From: VRUE01 sp036266075
GTDB taxonomy: Bacteria > Actinomycetota > Thermoleophilia > Solirubrobacterales > 70-9
Assembly (NCBI GenBank): GCA_036266075.1
Contig: DATANV010000008.1
Span: 1-46,119, forward strand
DNA: 46,119 nucleotides
Direction: 5' to 3'
This document shows, piece by piece, positions 25,768 through 34,457 of the stretch. The notes below the pieces were generated by a model that had not been told where the DNA came from, made no database searches, and was given only the letters and a program-made list of their open reading frames with translations. A program made the translations under genes and the position numbers. Position 1 is the stretch's first letter, and each line of letters starts with the position of its first letter.

Positions 25768-26075
25768 GAGCCGCCCTCCGCGTCCTCAGCCTTCGGCTTC
25801 GGCTTTTTGGAGAACATGCCGAGCATCCGGTCGGTGACCATGAAGCCGCCGACGATGTTGATCGCGCCGAAGACGATCGCGATCGTGCCGATCACGTACT
25901 CGAGCCCGTCATTGGCGAAGCCGACGACGATCAGCCCGCCGAGCATGACGATGCCGTGGATCGCGTTGGTCTGCGACATCAGCGGCGTGTGCAGGGTGGT
26001 CGGCACCTTGGAGATCACCTCGAAGCCGACGAAGGCGGCGAGGACGAAGATCGTTATCTCGGTCATCAGGCTCAT
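25764..26075 (-). CDS. pntA2: NAD(P) transhydrogenase subunit alpha part 2 (membrane)
   Basis: 103 residues. Small membrane subunit of the split-alpha transhydrogenase. Three to four hydrophobic segments: ITIFVLAAFVGFEVI, AIHGIVMLGGLIVVGF and VIGTIAIVFGAINIVGGFMV, with TLHTPLMSQTNAIHGI as the conserved loop. The C-terminus is charged (FSKKPKPKAEDAEGGS). ATG 26075 overlaps the pntA1 stop (ATGA) and has AGGG 7 nt upstream. It joins the soluble alpha-1 and the beta subunits in the membrane complex. Confidence 0.93.
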
Positions 26076-27190
26076 TTGGCAGCCCTCTCGTTGCGGATCT
26101 CGCCGCCGTTCGTGATGCAGGCGGCGGCGACGATGTCGTCCTCGAAATCGATGCTCGCCTTGCCCTCCTCGTCGATGAGCAGGCCGAGCAGGTTCTCGAG
26201 GTTCTTGGCGTAGAGCTGGGAGGCGGGGACCGGCATCTCGCTGGCGAGGTTGCGTGGGCCGATCACTTTGACGCCATCCTCGACCACCGTCTCCCCCGCA
26301 CGGGTCACCTCGCAATTGCCGCCGCTCTCGGCGGCGAGATCGACGATCACCGAGCCGGGCTGCATGCCGCGCACCGCGTCGGCGGTGATCAGCCGCGGCG
26401 CCGGACGGCCGGGGATCGCGGCGGTGGTGACGATGACGTCCTGTTTGACGGCGTTCTCGCCGATCGCATCGACGACCTTGGCGTTCTCCTCGTCGGTCAG
26501 TGGCCGGGCATAGCCACCCTCGCCTTCGGCGTCGGGGATGAAGTCGAGCTCGAGCGGGCGGCCGCCGAGCGAAGCGATCTGCTCCCAGGCGGCGCGGCGG
26601 ATGTCGAAGCCGGTGACGATCGCACCCAGCCGCTTGCCGGTGGCGACGGCCTGCAGACCGGCGACCCCAGCGCCCAGCACCAGCACCTTGGCCGGCGGCA
26701 CGGTGCCGGCGGCGGTGGTCATCATCCCGAAGAAGCGGCCCGACTCGCGGGCGGCGATCAGCATCGCCGCGTAGCCGGCGGCGGCGGCCTGCGAGGAGAG
26801 CGCGTCCATCGCCTGAGCGCGCGTCGTCCGCGGGATCGCCTCCATCGCGAAGCTGGTCACGCCGGCGGCAGCGAGCGCCTTGTTGGTCTCGGCCGCGGTC
26901 CAGGGGGCGAGGTGGCCGATCAGGACCTGGTTGGAGTTGAGCCGGCCGATCTCCTCGGCGGTGGGGGTCGCGACGCGGAGGACGACGTCGGCCCCCCAGG
27001 CAACCGCGGGATCGCCGACCTCGGCCCCAGCCTCGTCGTACTGGGAGTCGGGATGGCCGGCCGCCTCGCCGGCGCCGGACTCGACGAGCACGTCGACGTG
27101 CTCGTTGCGCTTCAGCGATTTGACGACGTCCGGCACCAGCGCGACCCGGCGCTCCCCATCGACGGTCTCTTTCGGCACTCCGATCTTCAT
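26072..27190 (-). CDS. pntA1: NAD(P) transhydrogenase subunit alpha part 1 (NAD-binding)
   Basis: 372 residues. Soluble NAD(H)-binding domain, related to alanine dehydrogenase: MKIGVPKETVDGERRVALVP, SFAMEAIPRTTRAQAMDALSS cut at the usual RTTRAQ motif, VLVLGAGVAGLQAVATGKRL, and ITADAVRGMQPGSVIVDLAA. The split of alpha in two genes is the arrangement seen in Rhodospirillum and many actinobacteria (established). No SD is visible before ATG 27190. Its upstream gap (27191-27244) is short and ends at repeat copy d, which belongs to the preceding gene, so the operon promoter must lie in about 54 nt or within the repeat. Confidence 0.95.
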   Translation of the reverse strand: MKIGVPKETVDGERRVALVPDVVKSLKRNEHVDVLVESGAGEAAGHPDSQYDEAGAEVGDPAVAWGADVVLRVATPTAEEIGRLNSNQVLIGHLAPWTAAETNKALAAAGVTSFAMEAIPRTTRAQAMDALSSQAAAAGYAAMLIAARESGRFFGMMTTAAGTVPPAKVLVLGAGVAGLQAVATGKRLGAIVTGFDIRRAAWEQIASLGGRPLELDFIPDAEGEGGYARPLTDEENAKVVDAIGENAVKQDVIVTTAAIPGRPAPRLITADAVRGMQPGSVIVDLAAESGGNCEVTRAGETVVEDGVKVIGPRNLASEMPVPASQLYAKNLENLLGLLIDEEGKASIDFEDDIVAAACITNGGEIRNERAAK

Positions 27191-27244
27191 AAAGCTGCGG
27201 CGCGGGAGCCTATGACAAGCGACCAGGAGAACGCTTCGACGCCG

Positions 27245-27294
27245 GACGTGCCGGTGATTTACCGCCCACAGTGGTGTCTAAGTCCCGGCACGTC
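27245..27294 (-). repeat. 50-bp palindromic repeat, copy d
   Basis: Same sequence pattern as copies a and c. It overlaps the end of the LLM oxidoreductase gene: its TAG stop (27278-27280) and the codons for GRAGT are in the element. It reads in the direction of that gene. Confidence 0.92.
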
Positions 27295-28336
27295 CCGCCA
27301 GCGCGGCTAGGCGGTTGATGGTGTGGAGCTGTTGGGCGCGGTCGACGTGGACCGGGGAGACGATCAGGCGGTCGATGCCGGCGCCGCGGAAGCGCTCGAT
27401 TCGCTCCGCCACCTCGGCCTCGCTGCCGACCAGCGAGGTCGCCTCGACGATCTCGTCCGGCATCGCCTCGAAGGCGCCGCCGCGGTCGCCCTCCTGGAAG
27501 CGACGCTGGACCTCGTCGGCGACCTCGCCGAAGCCGAAGCGGTGGGCGAGGTCGACGTAGAAGTTGGTCTTGCGGCTGCCCATGCCGCCGAAGTAGAGGA
27601 CGAGGCCAGCCTTGACGACGCTCTTCGCCACCTCTAGATCGCCGTCGATCGCCACCTGCAGCGACGGCGAGACCTCGAGGTCAGAGCGCTGCCGGCCACC
27701 CTTGGCGAACCCCGCCTCCAGGTGCTCGCCCCAGGTCTGCTCGAAAGCGTCGACGCTGAAGAAGATCGGGATCCAGCCATCGGCGATCTCCGCCGCTAAC
27801 TCGACCGATTTGCGGCCGATCGCCCCGAGGAAGACCGGGATCCGGTTGCGTTCGGGGTGGAAGTTGAGCTTCAGCGCCTTGCCCTCGCCGCCGGGTAGAG
27901 GCAGCGTGTAATGCTCGCCCTCGTGCTGCAGAGGCCCTTCCCGGGCGACGATCTCCCGCACCACTTCGACGTACTCGCGGGTGCGACCCCAGGGCTTGGC
28001 GTAGGGCACGCCGTACCAGCCCTCGGAGACCTGCGGGCCGGACGGGCCGAAGCCGAAGAGGAAGCGGCCACCGGAGAGCTTGTCGATCGTCGCGCCGGCC
28101 ATCGCCGCGGCGGCGGGCGGGCGCGCCGGCACCTGCATGATCGCCGCCCCGAGGTTGATCGTCTTGGTCTGCGGCGCCAGCCAGGCGAGCACGCTGACCA
28201 CGTCGGAGCCGTAGGACTCGGCTGCCCAGACCGACTCGAAGCCAGCGTTCTCGGCCGCCTGGACGACCTCGACTGCGTCGTCCCCGGCCGGGCCGATCCC
28301 CCAGTAGCCGAGGTTGATTCCGAGCTTCAGAGCCAT
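27278..28336 (-). CDS. LLM-class F420-dependent oxidoreductase
   Basis: 352 residues. Luciferase-like fold of the actinobacterial F420 type: LKLGINLGYWGIGPAGDD, VWAAESYGSDVVSVLAWLA, NLGAAIMQVPARPPAAAAM, GGRFLFGFGPSGPQVSEGWY, and the late GSEAEVAERIERFRGAGIDR. Substrate unknown. The last residues GRAGT and the stop come from repeat copy d. It is divergent from the P-type ATPase with only 29 nt between the start codons. ATG 28336 follows a GGCGG. Confidence 0.9.
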   Translation of the reverse strand: MALKLGINLGYWGIGPAGDDAVEVVQAAENAGFESVWAAESYGSDVVSVLAWLAPQTKTINLGAAIMQVPARPPAAAAMAGATIDKLSGGRFLFGFGPSGPQVSEGWYGVPYAKPWGRTREYVEVVREIVAREGPLQHEGEHYTLPLPGGEGKALKLNFHPERNRIPVFLGAIGRKSVELAAEIADGWIPIFFSVDAFEQTWGEHLEAGFAKGGRQRSDLEVSPSLQVAIDGDLEVAKSVVKAGLVLYFGGMGSRKTNFYVDLAHRFGFGEVADEVQRRFQEGDRGGAFEAMPDEIVEATSLVGSEAEVAERIERFRGAGIDRLIVSPVHVDRAQQLHTINRLAALAGRAGT

Positions 28337-28365
28337 CCGCCGCGAACCCTATTGAATGTGCCCTT
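28337..28365. promoter_or_regulatory. 29-nt divergent promoter region
   Basis: The only non-coding DNA between two divergent starts. On the plus strand TATTGA (28350-28355) lies 10 nt before the ATPase ATG, a position that fits a -10 box for a leaderless or near-leaderless transcript. The promoters of both genes must extend into the opposing coding regions. Confidence 0.4.
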
Positions 28366-30774
28366 ATGAGCACGACCGCGACGGAGCCGGACGCCCAGCA
28401 GGGCCTCTCCAGCGTCGAGGCGGCGAAGCGGCTGCGCAAGCTCGGCACGCCCGCGGAACCGTCCTCGCGCTCGGTCTCGAGCATCGTCGCCGGCAACGTC
28501 TTCACGCTGTTCAACGCGATCATCGGGATCTTCTTCGTGCTGATCCTCTCGCTGGGCCTGGTCGCCGACGCGGTCTTCGGCGTGATCGCGATCGTCAACT
28601 CCTACATCGGCATCCGCCAGGAGCTGAAGGCCAAGCGCACGCTGGACGCGCTGGCGGTGCTGGTCGCGCCGCACGCCAAAGTCCTGCGCGACGGCGCCGT
28701 GGTCAGCCTGCTGGCCGAGGAGATCGTGCCGGGCGACGCGGTCGCGGTCGAGCCGGGCGACCAGCTGGTCGCTGACGGCGAGGTGCTCACCAGCCGCGGC
28801 ATGACGCTCGACGAGTCGATGCTGACCGGCGAGGCCGACGGCGTGCGCAAGGGGCCCGGCGAGCGAGCGCTCTCCGGCTCCTTCTGCATCTCCGGCTCGG
28901 GCCGCTACCTGGTCGACGCGGTGCGCGAGGAGAGCTATGCCGGGCGGCTGGCGGGCGAGGCGCAAGCCTTCCGCCACCCCCCCTCGCCGCTGCAGGGCGA
29001 GGTCAATCAGGTGATCGTCGCCTGCACCTGGGCGATGGTGCCGCTGGCGGCCCTCTTGTTGATCACCTTCCAGCTGCGCGGCACCGACCTGGTCGATGCC
29101 GCGCAGACCGCGACCGCCGGCCTGGTGACGCTGATCCCCGAGGGGCTCGTCCTGCTGATGAGCGTCACCTTCGCTGTGGCCGCGGTGCGGTTGGCGCGCA
29201 AGGACACGCTGGTCCAGCAGATGAGCGCGACCGAGAGCCTCGCCGCGGTCGACACGATCTGCGTCGACAAGACCGGCACGCTGACCGACGGCGAGCTGCG
29301 CCTGCTGGGGGTCGAGGTCGCGGATGGCGGCGATCCGGACGAGGCGACGGCAGCGCTGGGGCGCTTCGCGGCGAGCGCCGGCGACCGCAACCGCACCCTG
29401 GAGACGGTCGCCGAGGCGTTCCCGGCGCAGCCGGCGCGGGTCGGTGGGGAAGTGCCCTTCTCCTCACAGTGGAAGTGGAGCGGGCTGCGGCTCGGCGGCG
29501 TCTCCTACGTGCTGGGAGCACCTGACATCCTCGCCGCATCGGGGGCGCTGCAGCTGCCCCCCGGCCTGGTGCGCAAGCTGGAGGAAGAGACGGCGGCGGG
29601 GCACCGCGTCGTCGCCTTCGGTAGCTCGCCCGACCCGCTGCCGGACGATCCCGAGCACGTGCCCCCGCCGCGGCTGACGCCGCTGGCGCTGGTCGTGCTG
29701 GAGGAGACGCTGCGCCCCGACGCGGCGGAGACGATCGCCTTCATCCGCGACGAAGGCATCGACCTGAAGCTGATCTCTGGCGACGCGCGGGCGACCGTGA
29801 CCGCCGTCGCCTACGCGGTCGGCGTACCGCCCGAGGCGGGAGTCATCGAGGGGCCGGAGCTGCCGGACGATCCCGAGGCGCTCGCCGCGGCGGCGCAGGA
29901 GCACACGGTCTTCTGCCGCATCGCGCCGGAGCAGAAGCGGGCGCTGGTCGAGGCGCTGCGCGCCGCCGGCCGCTACACGGCGATGATCGGCGACGGGGTC
30001 AACGACGTGCCGGCGCTGAAGCAGGCGCGGCTGGCGGTGGCGATGGGCTCCGGCACCCAGGTGACCAAAGGAGTCGCCGACGTCGTCCTCCTCAAAGACG
30101 AGTTCGCGCGGCTGCCGCAGGCGGTCGCAGAAGGGCGCCGGATCGCCCGCAACATCCACCGCCTCGGCCGCCTCTACCTGACCAAGTCTGTGTACGCCGC
30201 GGCGCTGATCCTGCTCGTCGCCATTCCCGGCTTCGCCTTCCCCTTCCTGCCCCGCCACCTGACCCTTGCCGCCTTCCTGACGATCGGCATCCCCTCTTTC
30301 GTGCTGGCGCTCGCCCCGTCGGACGGGCCGCTCTACCGCGGCCGTCTGCTGCGCGCCCTCGCGGCCTTCGCGGTGCCGGCCGGTCTGGCGACGGCGCTCG
30401 GCTCGATCCTCTGCTTCTTCCTCGTCGACACCGTCTTCGGCGGCTCTCTGGACGCGGGCCGCACCGCGGCGACGACGACCCTGATCGTCCTCGGCCTCGC
30501 CTTCGTCCTGCTGCTGGAGCGCGGCCCGGGGCGCGAGCACATCGCGATCCAGAGCTACATGCTGGCGATGGTCGCCGGCCTCGGCGCCCTCTTCGCCCTG
30601 ATCCTCGCCGCCGCCCCGGTGCGCGACTTCTTCGACATGGCCCTGCTCGACGCGACGCAGTGGTTCCTGGCGCTGCTCTGCTCGGCGGTCGGCCTGATCA
30701 TCGCTAGCGCCCTCTGGCGCCTACCCCAAATAGAACGCCTCGAAGCCGTCGACGACGGACGTGCCGGGACTTAG
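28366..30774 (+). CDS. P-type cation-transporting ATPase, CtpE-like
   Basis: 802 residues. Actuator-domain TGEADG, PEGLVLLMSVTF in transmembrane segment 4, phosphorylation motif DKTGTLTDGE, hinge MIGDGVNDVPALKQA, and GSGTQVTKGVADVVLL. It lacks N-terminal heavy-metal domains. The PEGL motif and overall order fit the CtpE group; mycobacterial CtpE is a calcium importer (established for that protein), so calcium is the first guess here. About ten hydrophobic segments are seen, six after the catalytic domain. The C-terminal GRAGT and stop codon come from repeat copy e. It starts with ATG 28366 and no SD, consistent with a leaderless message. Confidence 0.9.
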   Translation: MSTTATEPDAQQGLSSVEAAKRLRKLGTPAEPSSRSVSSIVAGNVFTLFNAIIGIFFVLILSLGLVADAVFGVIAIVNSYIGIRQELKAKRTLDALAVLVAPHAKVLRDGAVVSLLAEEIVPGDAVAVEPGDQLVADGEVLTSRGMTLDESMLTGEADGVRKGPGERALSGSFCISGSGRYLVDAVREESYAGRLAGEAQAFRHPPSPLQGEVNQVIVACTWAMVPLAALLLITFQLRGTDLVDAAQTATAGLVTLIPEGLVLLMSVTFAVAAVRLARKDTLVQQMSATESLAAVDTICVDKTGTLTDGELRLLGVEVADGGDPDEATAALGRFAASAGDRNRTLETVAEAFPAQPARVGGEVPFSSQWKWSGLRLGGVSYVLGAPDILAASGALQLPPGLVRKLEEETAAGHRVVAFGSSPDPLPDDPEHVPPPRLTPLALVVLEETLRPDAAETIAFIRDEGIDLKLISGDARATVTAVAYAVGVPPEAGVIEGPELPDDPEALAAAAQEHTVFCRIAPEQKRALVEALRAAGRYTAMIGDGVNDVPALKQARLAVAMGSGTQVTKGVADVVLLKDEFARLPQAVAEGRRIARNIHRLGRLYLTKSVYAAALILLVAIPGFAFPFLPRHLTLAAFLTIGIPSFVLALAPSDGPLYRGRLLRALAAFAVPAGLATALGSILCFFLVDTVFGGSLDAGRTAATTTLIVLGLAFVLLLERGPGREHIAIQSYMLAMVAGLGALFALILAAAPVRDFFDMALLDATQWFLALLCSAVGLIIASALWRLPQIERLEAVDDGRAGT

Positions 30775-30807
30775 ACACCACTGAGGGCGGTTAATCAACG
30801 GCACGTC
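30758..30807 (+). repeat. 50-bp palindromic repeat, copy e (opposite strand, diverged)
   Basis: It begins GACGTGCCGGGACTTAG on the plus strand and ends in GGCACGTC, with changes in the second half (GAGGGCGG, TTAATCAACGG). It contains the stop codons of both convergent genes: TAG of the ATPase at 30772-30774 and TAA of the GGCT-like gene at 30791-30793, so the two proteins end in GRAGT and GRAVD. Confidence 0.92.
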
Positions 30808-31396
30808 CGTCGAGGATCAGGGTTAGGTTGCGTTCGGGAAAAGGGAGCGGGTCGGTGGTGTGGTCGAACTCGGCGGATGCCTCCTCGCCGAGCGCGGCGA
30901 AAGCGCGCTGCACCCCGCTGACGTAGTCGCGGCTGACGAAGCAGTCGCCAGCGGCGAGGCCCCGGCGGCAGCGCTCGCGGGCGGCTTCGGTCCCCACATA
31001 GGTGAAGACGCGACCGGGACTCGCCGGGGGCAACGGCGTGGGGGCGGTGTCCGCCACCCGGTCGCCGTCCGCCGGCTGGAAGGCGGCGCTCACGTCGACT
31101 CGCTCGTAGTTGATCTCGCGTTCGTCGAGGGCGGCGAGGCGGTCGGCGTCGACGGGCAGCGCCAGGCCGTTGACGAACAAACCCGCCTTCTCGCAAAGGT
31201 CGAGGTAGGCGACACGAATGCGCGGGCGCTCCCCGCTCGCCCGGTCAAGGTAGTGCTTCGCCCCCTCCCCACCCTCCCAGTTGTTCATCGCCGCGCCCCA
31301 GCAGCGGCGAAAGCCGTTGAGCCGACCCGACAACGCCTCGACGTCCTCGAGTGCGACCAGGGAGGCATAGCCGAAGACATAGTGGAGATCGGACAC
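30791..31396 (-). CDS. Gamma-glutamylcyclotransferase-fold protein
   Basis: 201 residues. It starts LHYVFGYASLVALED, the Tyr-Gly-Ser/Ala nucleotide-like loop of the GGCT/AIG2 fold; a candidate catalytic Glu lies in LAALDEREINYERVDV; FTYVGTEAARERC follows. Members cyclise gamma-glutamyl peptides or act on glutathione-like thiols; here the link is by fold only. The GTG start at 31396 has no clear SD. Its C-terminal GRAVD and stop lie in repeat copy e, and its 5' side adjoins the two-copy element at 31422. Confidence 0.72.
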   Translation of the reverse strand: MSDLHYVFGYASLVALEDVEALSGRLNGFRRCWGAAMNNWEGGEGAKHYLDRASGERPRIRVAYLDLCEKAGLFVNGLALPVDADRLAALDEREINYERVDVSAAFQPADGDRVADTAPTPLPPASPGRVFTYVGTEAARERCRRGLAAGDCFVSRDYVSGVQRAFAALGEEASAEFDHTTDPLPFPERNLTLILDGRAVD

Positions 31397-31421
31397 TTGG
31401 CCCAGCTTCGCAACTCGACGC

Positions 31422-31524
31422 GCTGAGGGCGTCTGACCAAGCAGATCAAGGACGCAGTGAGCGTGGCGTGCTCTGCACGCGAGCGAACGAGGACGCCGAT
31501 ATGCGCCGGTCAGGCACTCTCAGG
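31422..31524. repeat. Imperfect hairpin repeat, family II copy A
   Basis: The core 31433-31513 (81 nt) matches 34470-34550 at 77 of 81 positions. The core ends CTGACC and GGTCAG pair; just inside, GCAGATC pairs with GATATGC, and a GCGTGC/GCACGC hairpin with loop TCT forms the tip. It contains the stop codon (31510-31512) and last codon of the thioesterase gene. Apart from this element, 31397-31509 shows nothing. Confidence 0.85.
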
Positions 31525-31962
31525 CGGTAGGACGAACTGGCTGACGATCAGATTGGCGGCAAGGCGCGGCTCGGCGCCCTCGCGGCGACGCTCCATCCGC
31601 ACCTCGATCACCACCGTGCTCTTGCCGGTGTGCAGCGGCTCGGCGATGCCGACGATCTCGTCGCCCTCGACCCCGGCAGCGAAGACGTTCAGCTTCAGCT
31701 CGATCGTCGTGAAGTTGTGCCGGGGCGGGATCACCCGGAAGGTCGACCAGGCGGCGACCGTGTCGCCGAGCGCGGTCCAGACGCCACCGTGAACGAAGCC
31801 GCCGGGGTGCAGGTGGCGCCCGTCGACGACGATCCGCCCACGGGCGTGCGAGTCCTCGATCTCCAGCGGCTCGATGCCGAGGTCGCCGGGGAAGCTGCCC
31901 GGCAGGAAGGCGCGCACCGAGTCAGGCGTGATCGTCGAGCTGGGATGCGGCGCCTCGCTCAT
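31510..31962 (-). CDS. PaaI-type hotdog-fold thioesterase
   Basis: 150 residues. Hydrolyses acyl-CoA thioesters. Visible: HLHPGGFVHGGVWTALGDTV, the HGG loop of the PaaI/4HBT family, ending in the central hotdog helix, and TTIELKLNVFAAGVEGDEI. It follows the monooxygenase gene in the same direction after a perfect palindrome and precedes the GGCT-like gene. With thiolase, enoyl-CoA hydratase and SDR nearby it fits acyl-CoA catabolism. ATG 31962. Its stop lies in a terminal arm of the family II repeat. Confidence 0.87.
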   Translation of the reverse strand: MSEAPHPSSTITPDSVRAFLPGSFPGDLGIEPLEIEDSHARGRIVVDGRHLHPGGFVHGGVWTALGDTVAAWSTFRVIPPRHNFTTIELKLNVFAAGVEGDEIVGIAEPLHTGKSTVVIEVRMERRREGAEPRLAANLIVSQFVLPPESA

Positions 31963-31977
31963 CGCGGCGGGACCCTA

Positions 31978-32024
31978 CTGAGTTCGCACTTAGTCGCGCC
32001 TGGCGCGACTAAGTGCGAACTCAG
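31978..32024. repeat. Perfect palindrome, 23-bp arms around one base
   Basis: Left arm 31978-32000 and right arm 32002-32024 are exact reverse complements (the left arm begins CTGAGTTCGCACTTAGTC), centred on T 32001. It holds the stop codon of the monooxygenase gene (32021-32023) and fills most of the gap before the thioesterase gene. There is no T-run. Confidence 0.92.
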
Positions 32025-33493
32025 CCGGTGGGTTGGGTGGTCAGGTGGTAGGCGTTGGCGGCCAGGCGGGCGGTGCGGCGACGGTAGGTGCTCCAGAGCC
32101 AGGGCCACTGGCTGGGGTCGTTGCCGTTCTCGTCGACGTACCAGCTGGTGCAGCCGCTGTGCCAGACGGTGCCGGCGAGCGCGGCTCGCAGCTCGCGGTC
32201 GAAGCTCGCCGCGGCCTCGCCGCGCACCTCGATGCGGCCCGCGCCGTTGCGGTCCATCTCCTGCAGGGCCGCGAGGACGTGGCCGATCCCCGACTCGATC
32301 GTGCCGATCACCGAGCCGGAGCCGCCGTTGGTGTTCGGCCCGTAGAGCAGGAACATGTTGGGAAAGCCGGGGACGCTGAGGCCGAGGTAGGCGCGCGCGA
32401 CCTTGGCCCACTCGCGGGCGAGGCTGCGGCCCTCGCGGCCGACGATCTCCATCGGCGCGACGAAGGCGTGGCTGGCGAAGCCCGTCGCGAGGACCAGCGC
32501 GTCGACCTCGCGCTCGACGCCGTGCTCGTCGCGGATGCCCCGCCGAGTCACCTCGCCGATCCGCTCGCTCACCAGCTCCACGTTCGGCCTGGTCAGGGTC
32601 GGATACCACTCGTCGGTCAGCATCACCCGCTTGCAGCCGAACTCGTCGCTCGGGATCAGCTTGCGCCGCAGCTCGGGGTCGCTGACCGCCTTGGTGACCT
32701 GGCGGCGGCCCAGCGCCCGGAACAGCGGCAGCAGCCAGCGATGCCGGGTCAGCGCCGCCGCCGCCAGCTCGTGGAAGGCGAAGATCGAGGCGCGGTCGAG
32801 GCGGCGCAGCGCCGGGAAGCGCTTGAAGAGCGCGTGGGCCCGGTCGGAATAGGCGTAGTCCATCTTCGGCAGCGTCCAGCCGGGCGAGCGCTGGTAGACG
32901 TCGAGCCGCTCGACGAGCGGCTGGATCGCCGGCACGACCTGGATCGCGCTGCAACCGGTGCCGATGACCGCGACCCGCTTGCCGGCCAGGTCGACGTCGT
33001 GGTCCCATTCGGCGGTGTGGAAGGCGGGGCCCTCGAAGCTCTCGAGCCCGGCGATCGGCGGTACTTTCGGCACCGAGAGCTGGCCGCAGCCGGTCAGCAG
33101 GACGTCGGCCTCGTGCGGGCCGGCGCTGGTCTCGAGCGCCCAGCGGCCACGCTCCTCGCTCCAGCGGGCGCTCTTTACCTCGGTGCCGGTGCGGATCCTG
33201 TCGAGCACGCCGTTGTCGCGGGCGATGTTTTCGAGGTAGGCGCGGATCTCGGCCTGCGGCGCGTAGCGGCGAGACCAGCGCCCTGGGGCGAAGGAGAACT
33301 CGTATAGGTGCGACGGCACGTCGCAGGCGGCGCCGGGATAGGTGTTGTGCTGCCAGACGCCACCCACCCGGTCGCCCTTCTCAAAGACGGTGACGTCGTC
33401 GTAGCCAGCGCGGCGCAGCATCGCCGCCGCGCCGACGCCGGCGAAGCCGCCGCCGACCACGGCGATCGTGCGGCGCTGGTCGGTCGCTGCCAT
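32021..33493 (-). CDS. FAD-dependent Baeyer-Villiger-type monooxygenase
   Basis: 490 residues. FAD-binding GGGFAGVGAAAMLRRAGY and EKGDRVGGVWQHNTYPGAAC, the Baeyer-Villiger fingerprint form FEGPAFHTAEWDHD (F-x-G-x3-H-x3-W-D), NADPH site VAVIGTGCSAIQVVPAI, and LYGPNTNGGSGSVIGT. Would insert one oxygen from O2 into ketones or oxidise related substrates, using NADPH. It begins 18 nt after enoyl-CoA hydratase, so they are likely co-transcribed. Nearby thiolase and thioesterase suggest a role in breakdown of cyclic or long-chain ketones or steroids (inference). The stop is inside the palindrome at 31978. Confidence 0.9.
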   Translation of the reverse strand: MAATDQRRTIAVVGGGFAGVGAAAMLRRAGYDDVTVFEKGDRVGGVWQHNTYPGAACDVPSHLYEFSFAPGRWSRRYAPQAEIRAYLENIARDNGVLDRIRTGTEVKSARWSEERGRWALETSAGPHEADVLLTGCGQLSVPKVPPIAGLESFEGPAFHTAEWDHDVDLAGKRVAVIGTGCSAIQVVPAIQPLVERLDVYQRSPGWTLPKMDYAYSDRAHALFKRFPALRRLDRASIFAFHELAAAALTRHRWLLPLFRALGRRQVTKAVSDPELRRKLIPSDEFGCKRVMLTDEWYPTLTRPNVELVSERIGEVTRRGIRDEHGVEREVDALVLATGFASHAFVAPMEIVGREGRSLAREWAKVARAYLGLSVPGFPNMFLLYGPNTNGGSGSVIGTIESGIGHVLAALQEMDRNGAGRIEVRGEAAASFDRELRAALAGTVWHSGCTSWYVDENGNDPSQWPWLWSTYRRRTARLAANAYHLTTQPTG

Positions 33494-33511
33494 GCTCGGA
33501 GGGTACTTGCG

Positions 33512-34441
33512 CTACGGCACGCCGAAGCCGTCGAGCCCGTAGTCCCCGTAGGGGTCGTCGCGCTCGCGCACGGCCTCCTTGAAGCCGCCTGCGGCGGCGC
33601 GGCGGACGAAATCGTGGCCCTCCTTGGTGTGGCGGGCGACGCCGTCGAAGAAGGTACCGAGCAGCTGAGTCTGGTGCAGCCCTTGGGCGTAGAGCGACTG
33701 GTTGACGAGCATCTTCATCATCACCAGCTGGTTGATGGGCATCCGCGCGACCCGCTCCAGCAGCGCCTCGAAGCGGCCGTCGAGCTCGGCCGGTGGCGCC
33801 ACCTCGGTCGCCAGCCCCCACTCCACCGCCTGCGTGCCGCTCAGCGAATCGCCGGTCAGCAGCAGGCGCTTGGCCCGCATCGGCCCGACCCGCGCCGCCC
33901 ACAGCGCCGTCGTCGGCGAGCCCCAGACGCGCGCCGGCGGGTAGCCGATCTTGGCGTCCTCGGCGACGACCAGCAGGTCCGAGCAGAGCGCCATGTCGGT
34001 GCCGCCGGCGACGCAGTAGCCATGCACCTTGCAGAGCACCGGCTTCTCGGAGTGGAAGAGGCTCATGAAGCCGCGCACGTTGCGCCACATGAACTGGAAG
34101 TCGGTGACCGGGTCCCAGTCCGATTCGGGCGCGTGGTTGGCGGCAATCGTCGCCGGGTCGAGCGGCGAGCCGGGCGGCGGCTCGACACCCGATCCGCCGG
34201 GCCCGTCCTCACCCAGGGCGCTCATGTCGCCCTCCGCCGAGGCGACCAGGTCGTAGCCGCCGCAGAAGCCGCTGCCGGCGCCGGCCAGGGCGATGACGTG
34301 GATGGCCGGATCGAGGTTCGCCCGCTCGACGCAGGCGGCGATCTCGGCCGGCATCCGCGGCACGATCCCGTTGCCGCGCTCCGGCCGGTTCAGCGTGATC
34401 CGGGCGACCCGGCCCTCGACCTCGTAGGTGATCGTCTTCAT
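33512..34441 (-). CDS. Enoyl-CoA hydratase/isomerase family (crotonase)
   Basis: 309 residues, longer than the usual 260. Crotonase fold: VARITLNRPERGNGI, the first oxyanion-hole loop AGAGSGFCGGYDLVA, an insert of about 60 residues (EGDMSALGEDGPGG to MWRNVRGFMSLF), then KPVLCKVHGYCVAGGTDMAL and GYPPARVWGSPTTALW. The second Glu position of classical hydratases is not obvious, so it could be an isomerase or hydrolase of the superfamily. ATG 34441 lies just beside family II repeat copy B. The next gene is the Baeyer-Villiger monooxygenase. Confidence 0.87.
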   Translation of the reverse strand: MKTITYEVEGRVARITLNRPERGNGIVPRMPAEIAACVERANLDPAIHVIALAGAGSGFCGGYDLVASAEGDMSALGEDGPGGSGVEPPPGSPLDPATIAANHAPESDWDPVTDFQFMWRNVRGFMSLFHSEKPVLCKVHGYCVAGGTDMALCSDLLVVAEDAKIGYPPARVWGSPTTALWAARVGPMRAKRLLLTGDSLSGTQAVEWGLATEVAPPAELDGRFEALLERVARMPINQLVMMKMLVNQSLYAQGLHQTQLLGTFFDGVARHTKEGHDFVRRAAAGGFKEAVRERDDPYGDYGLDGFGVP

Positions 34442-34457
34442 GGACCGACACTACGCC

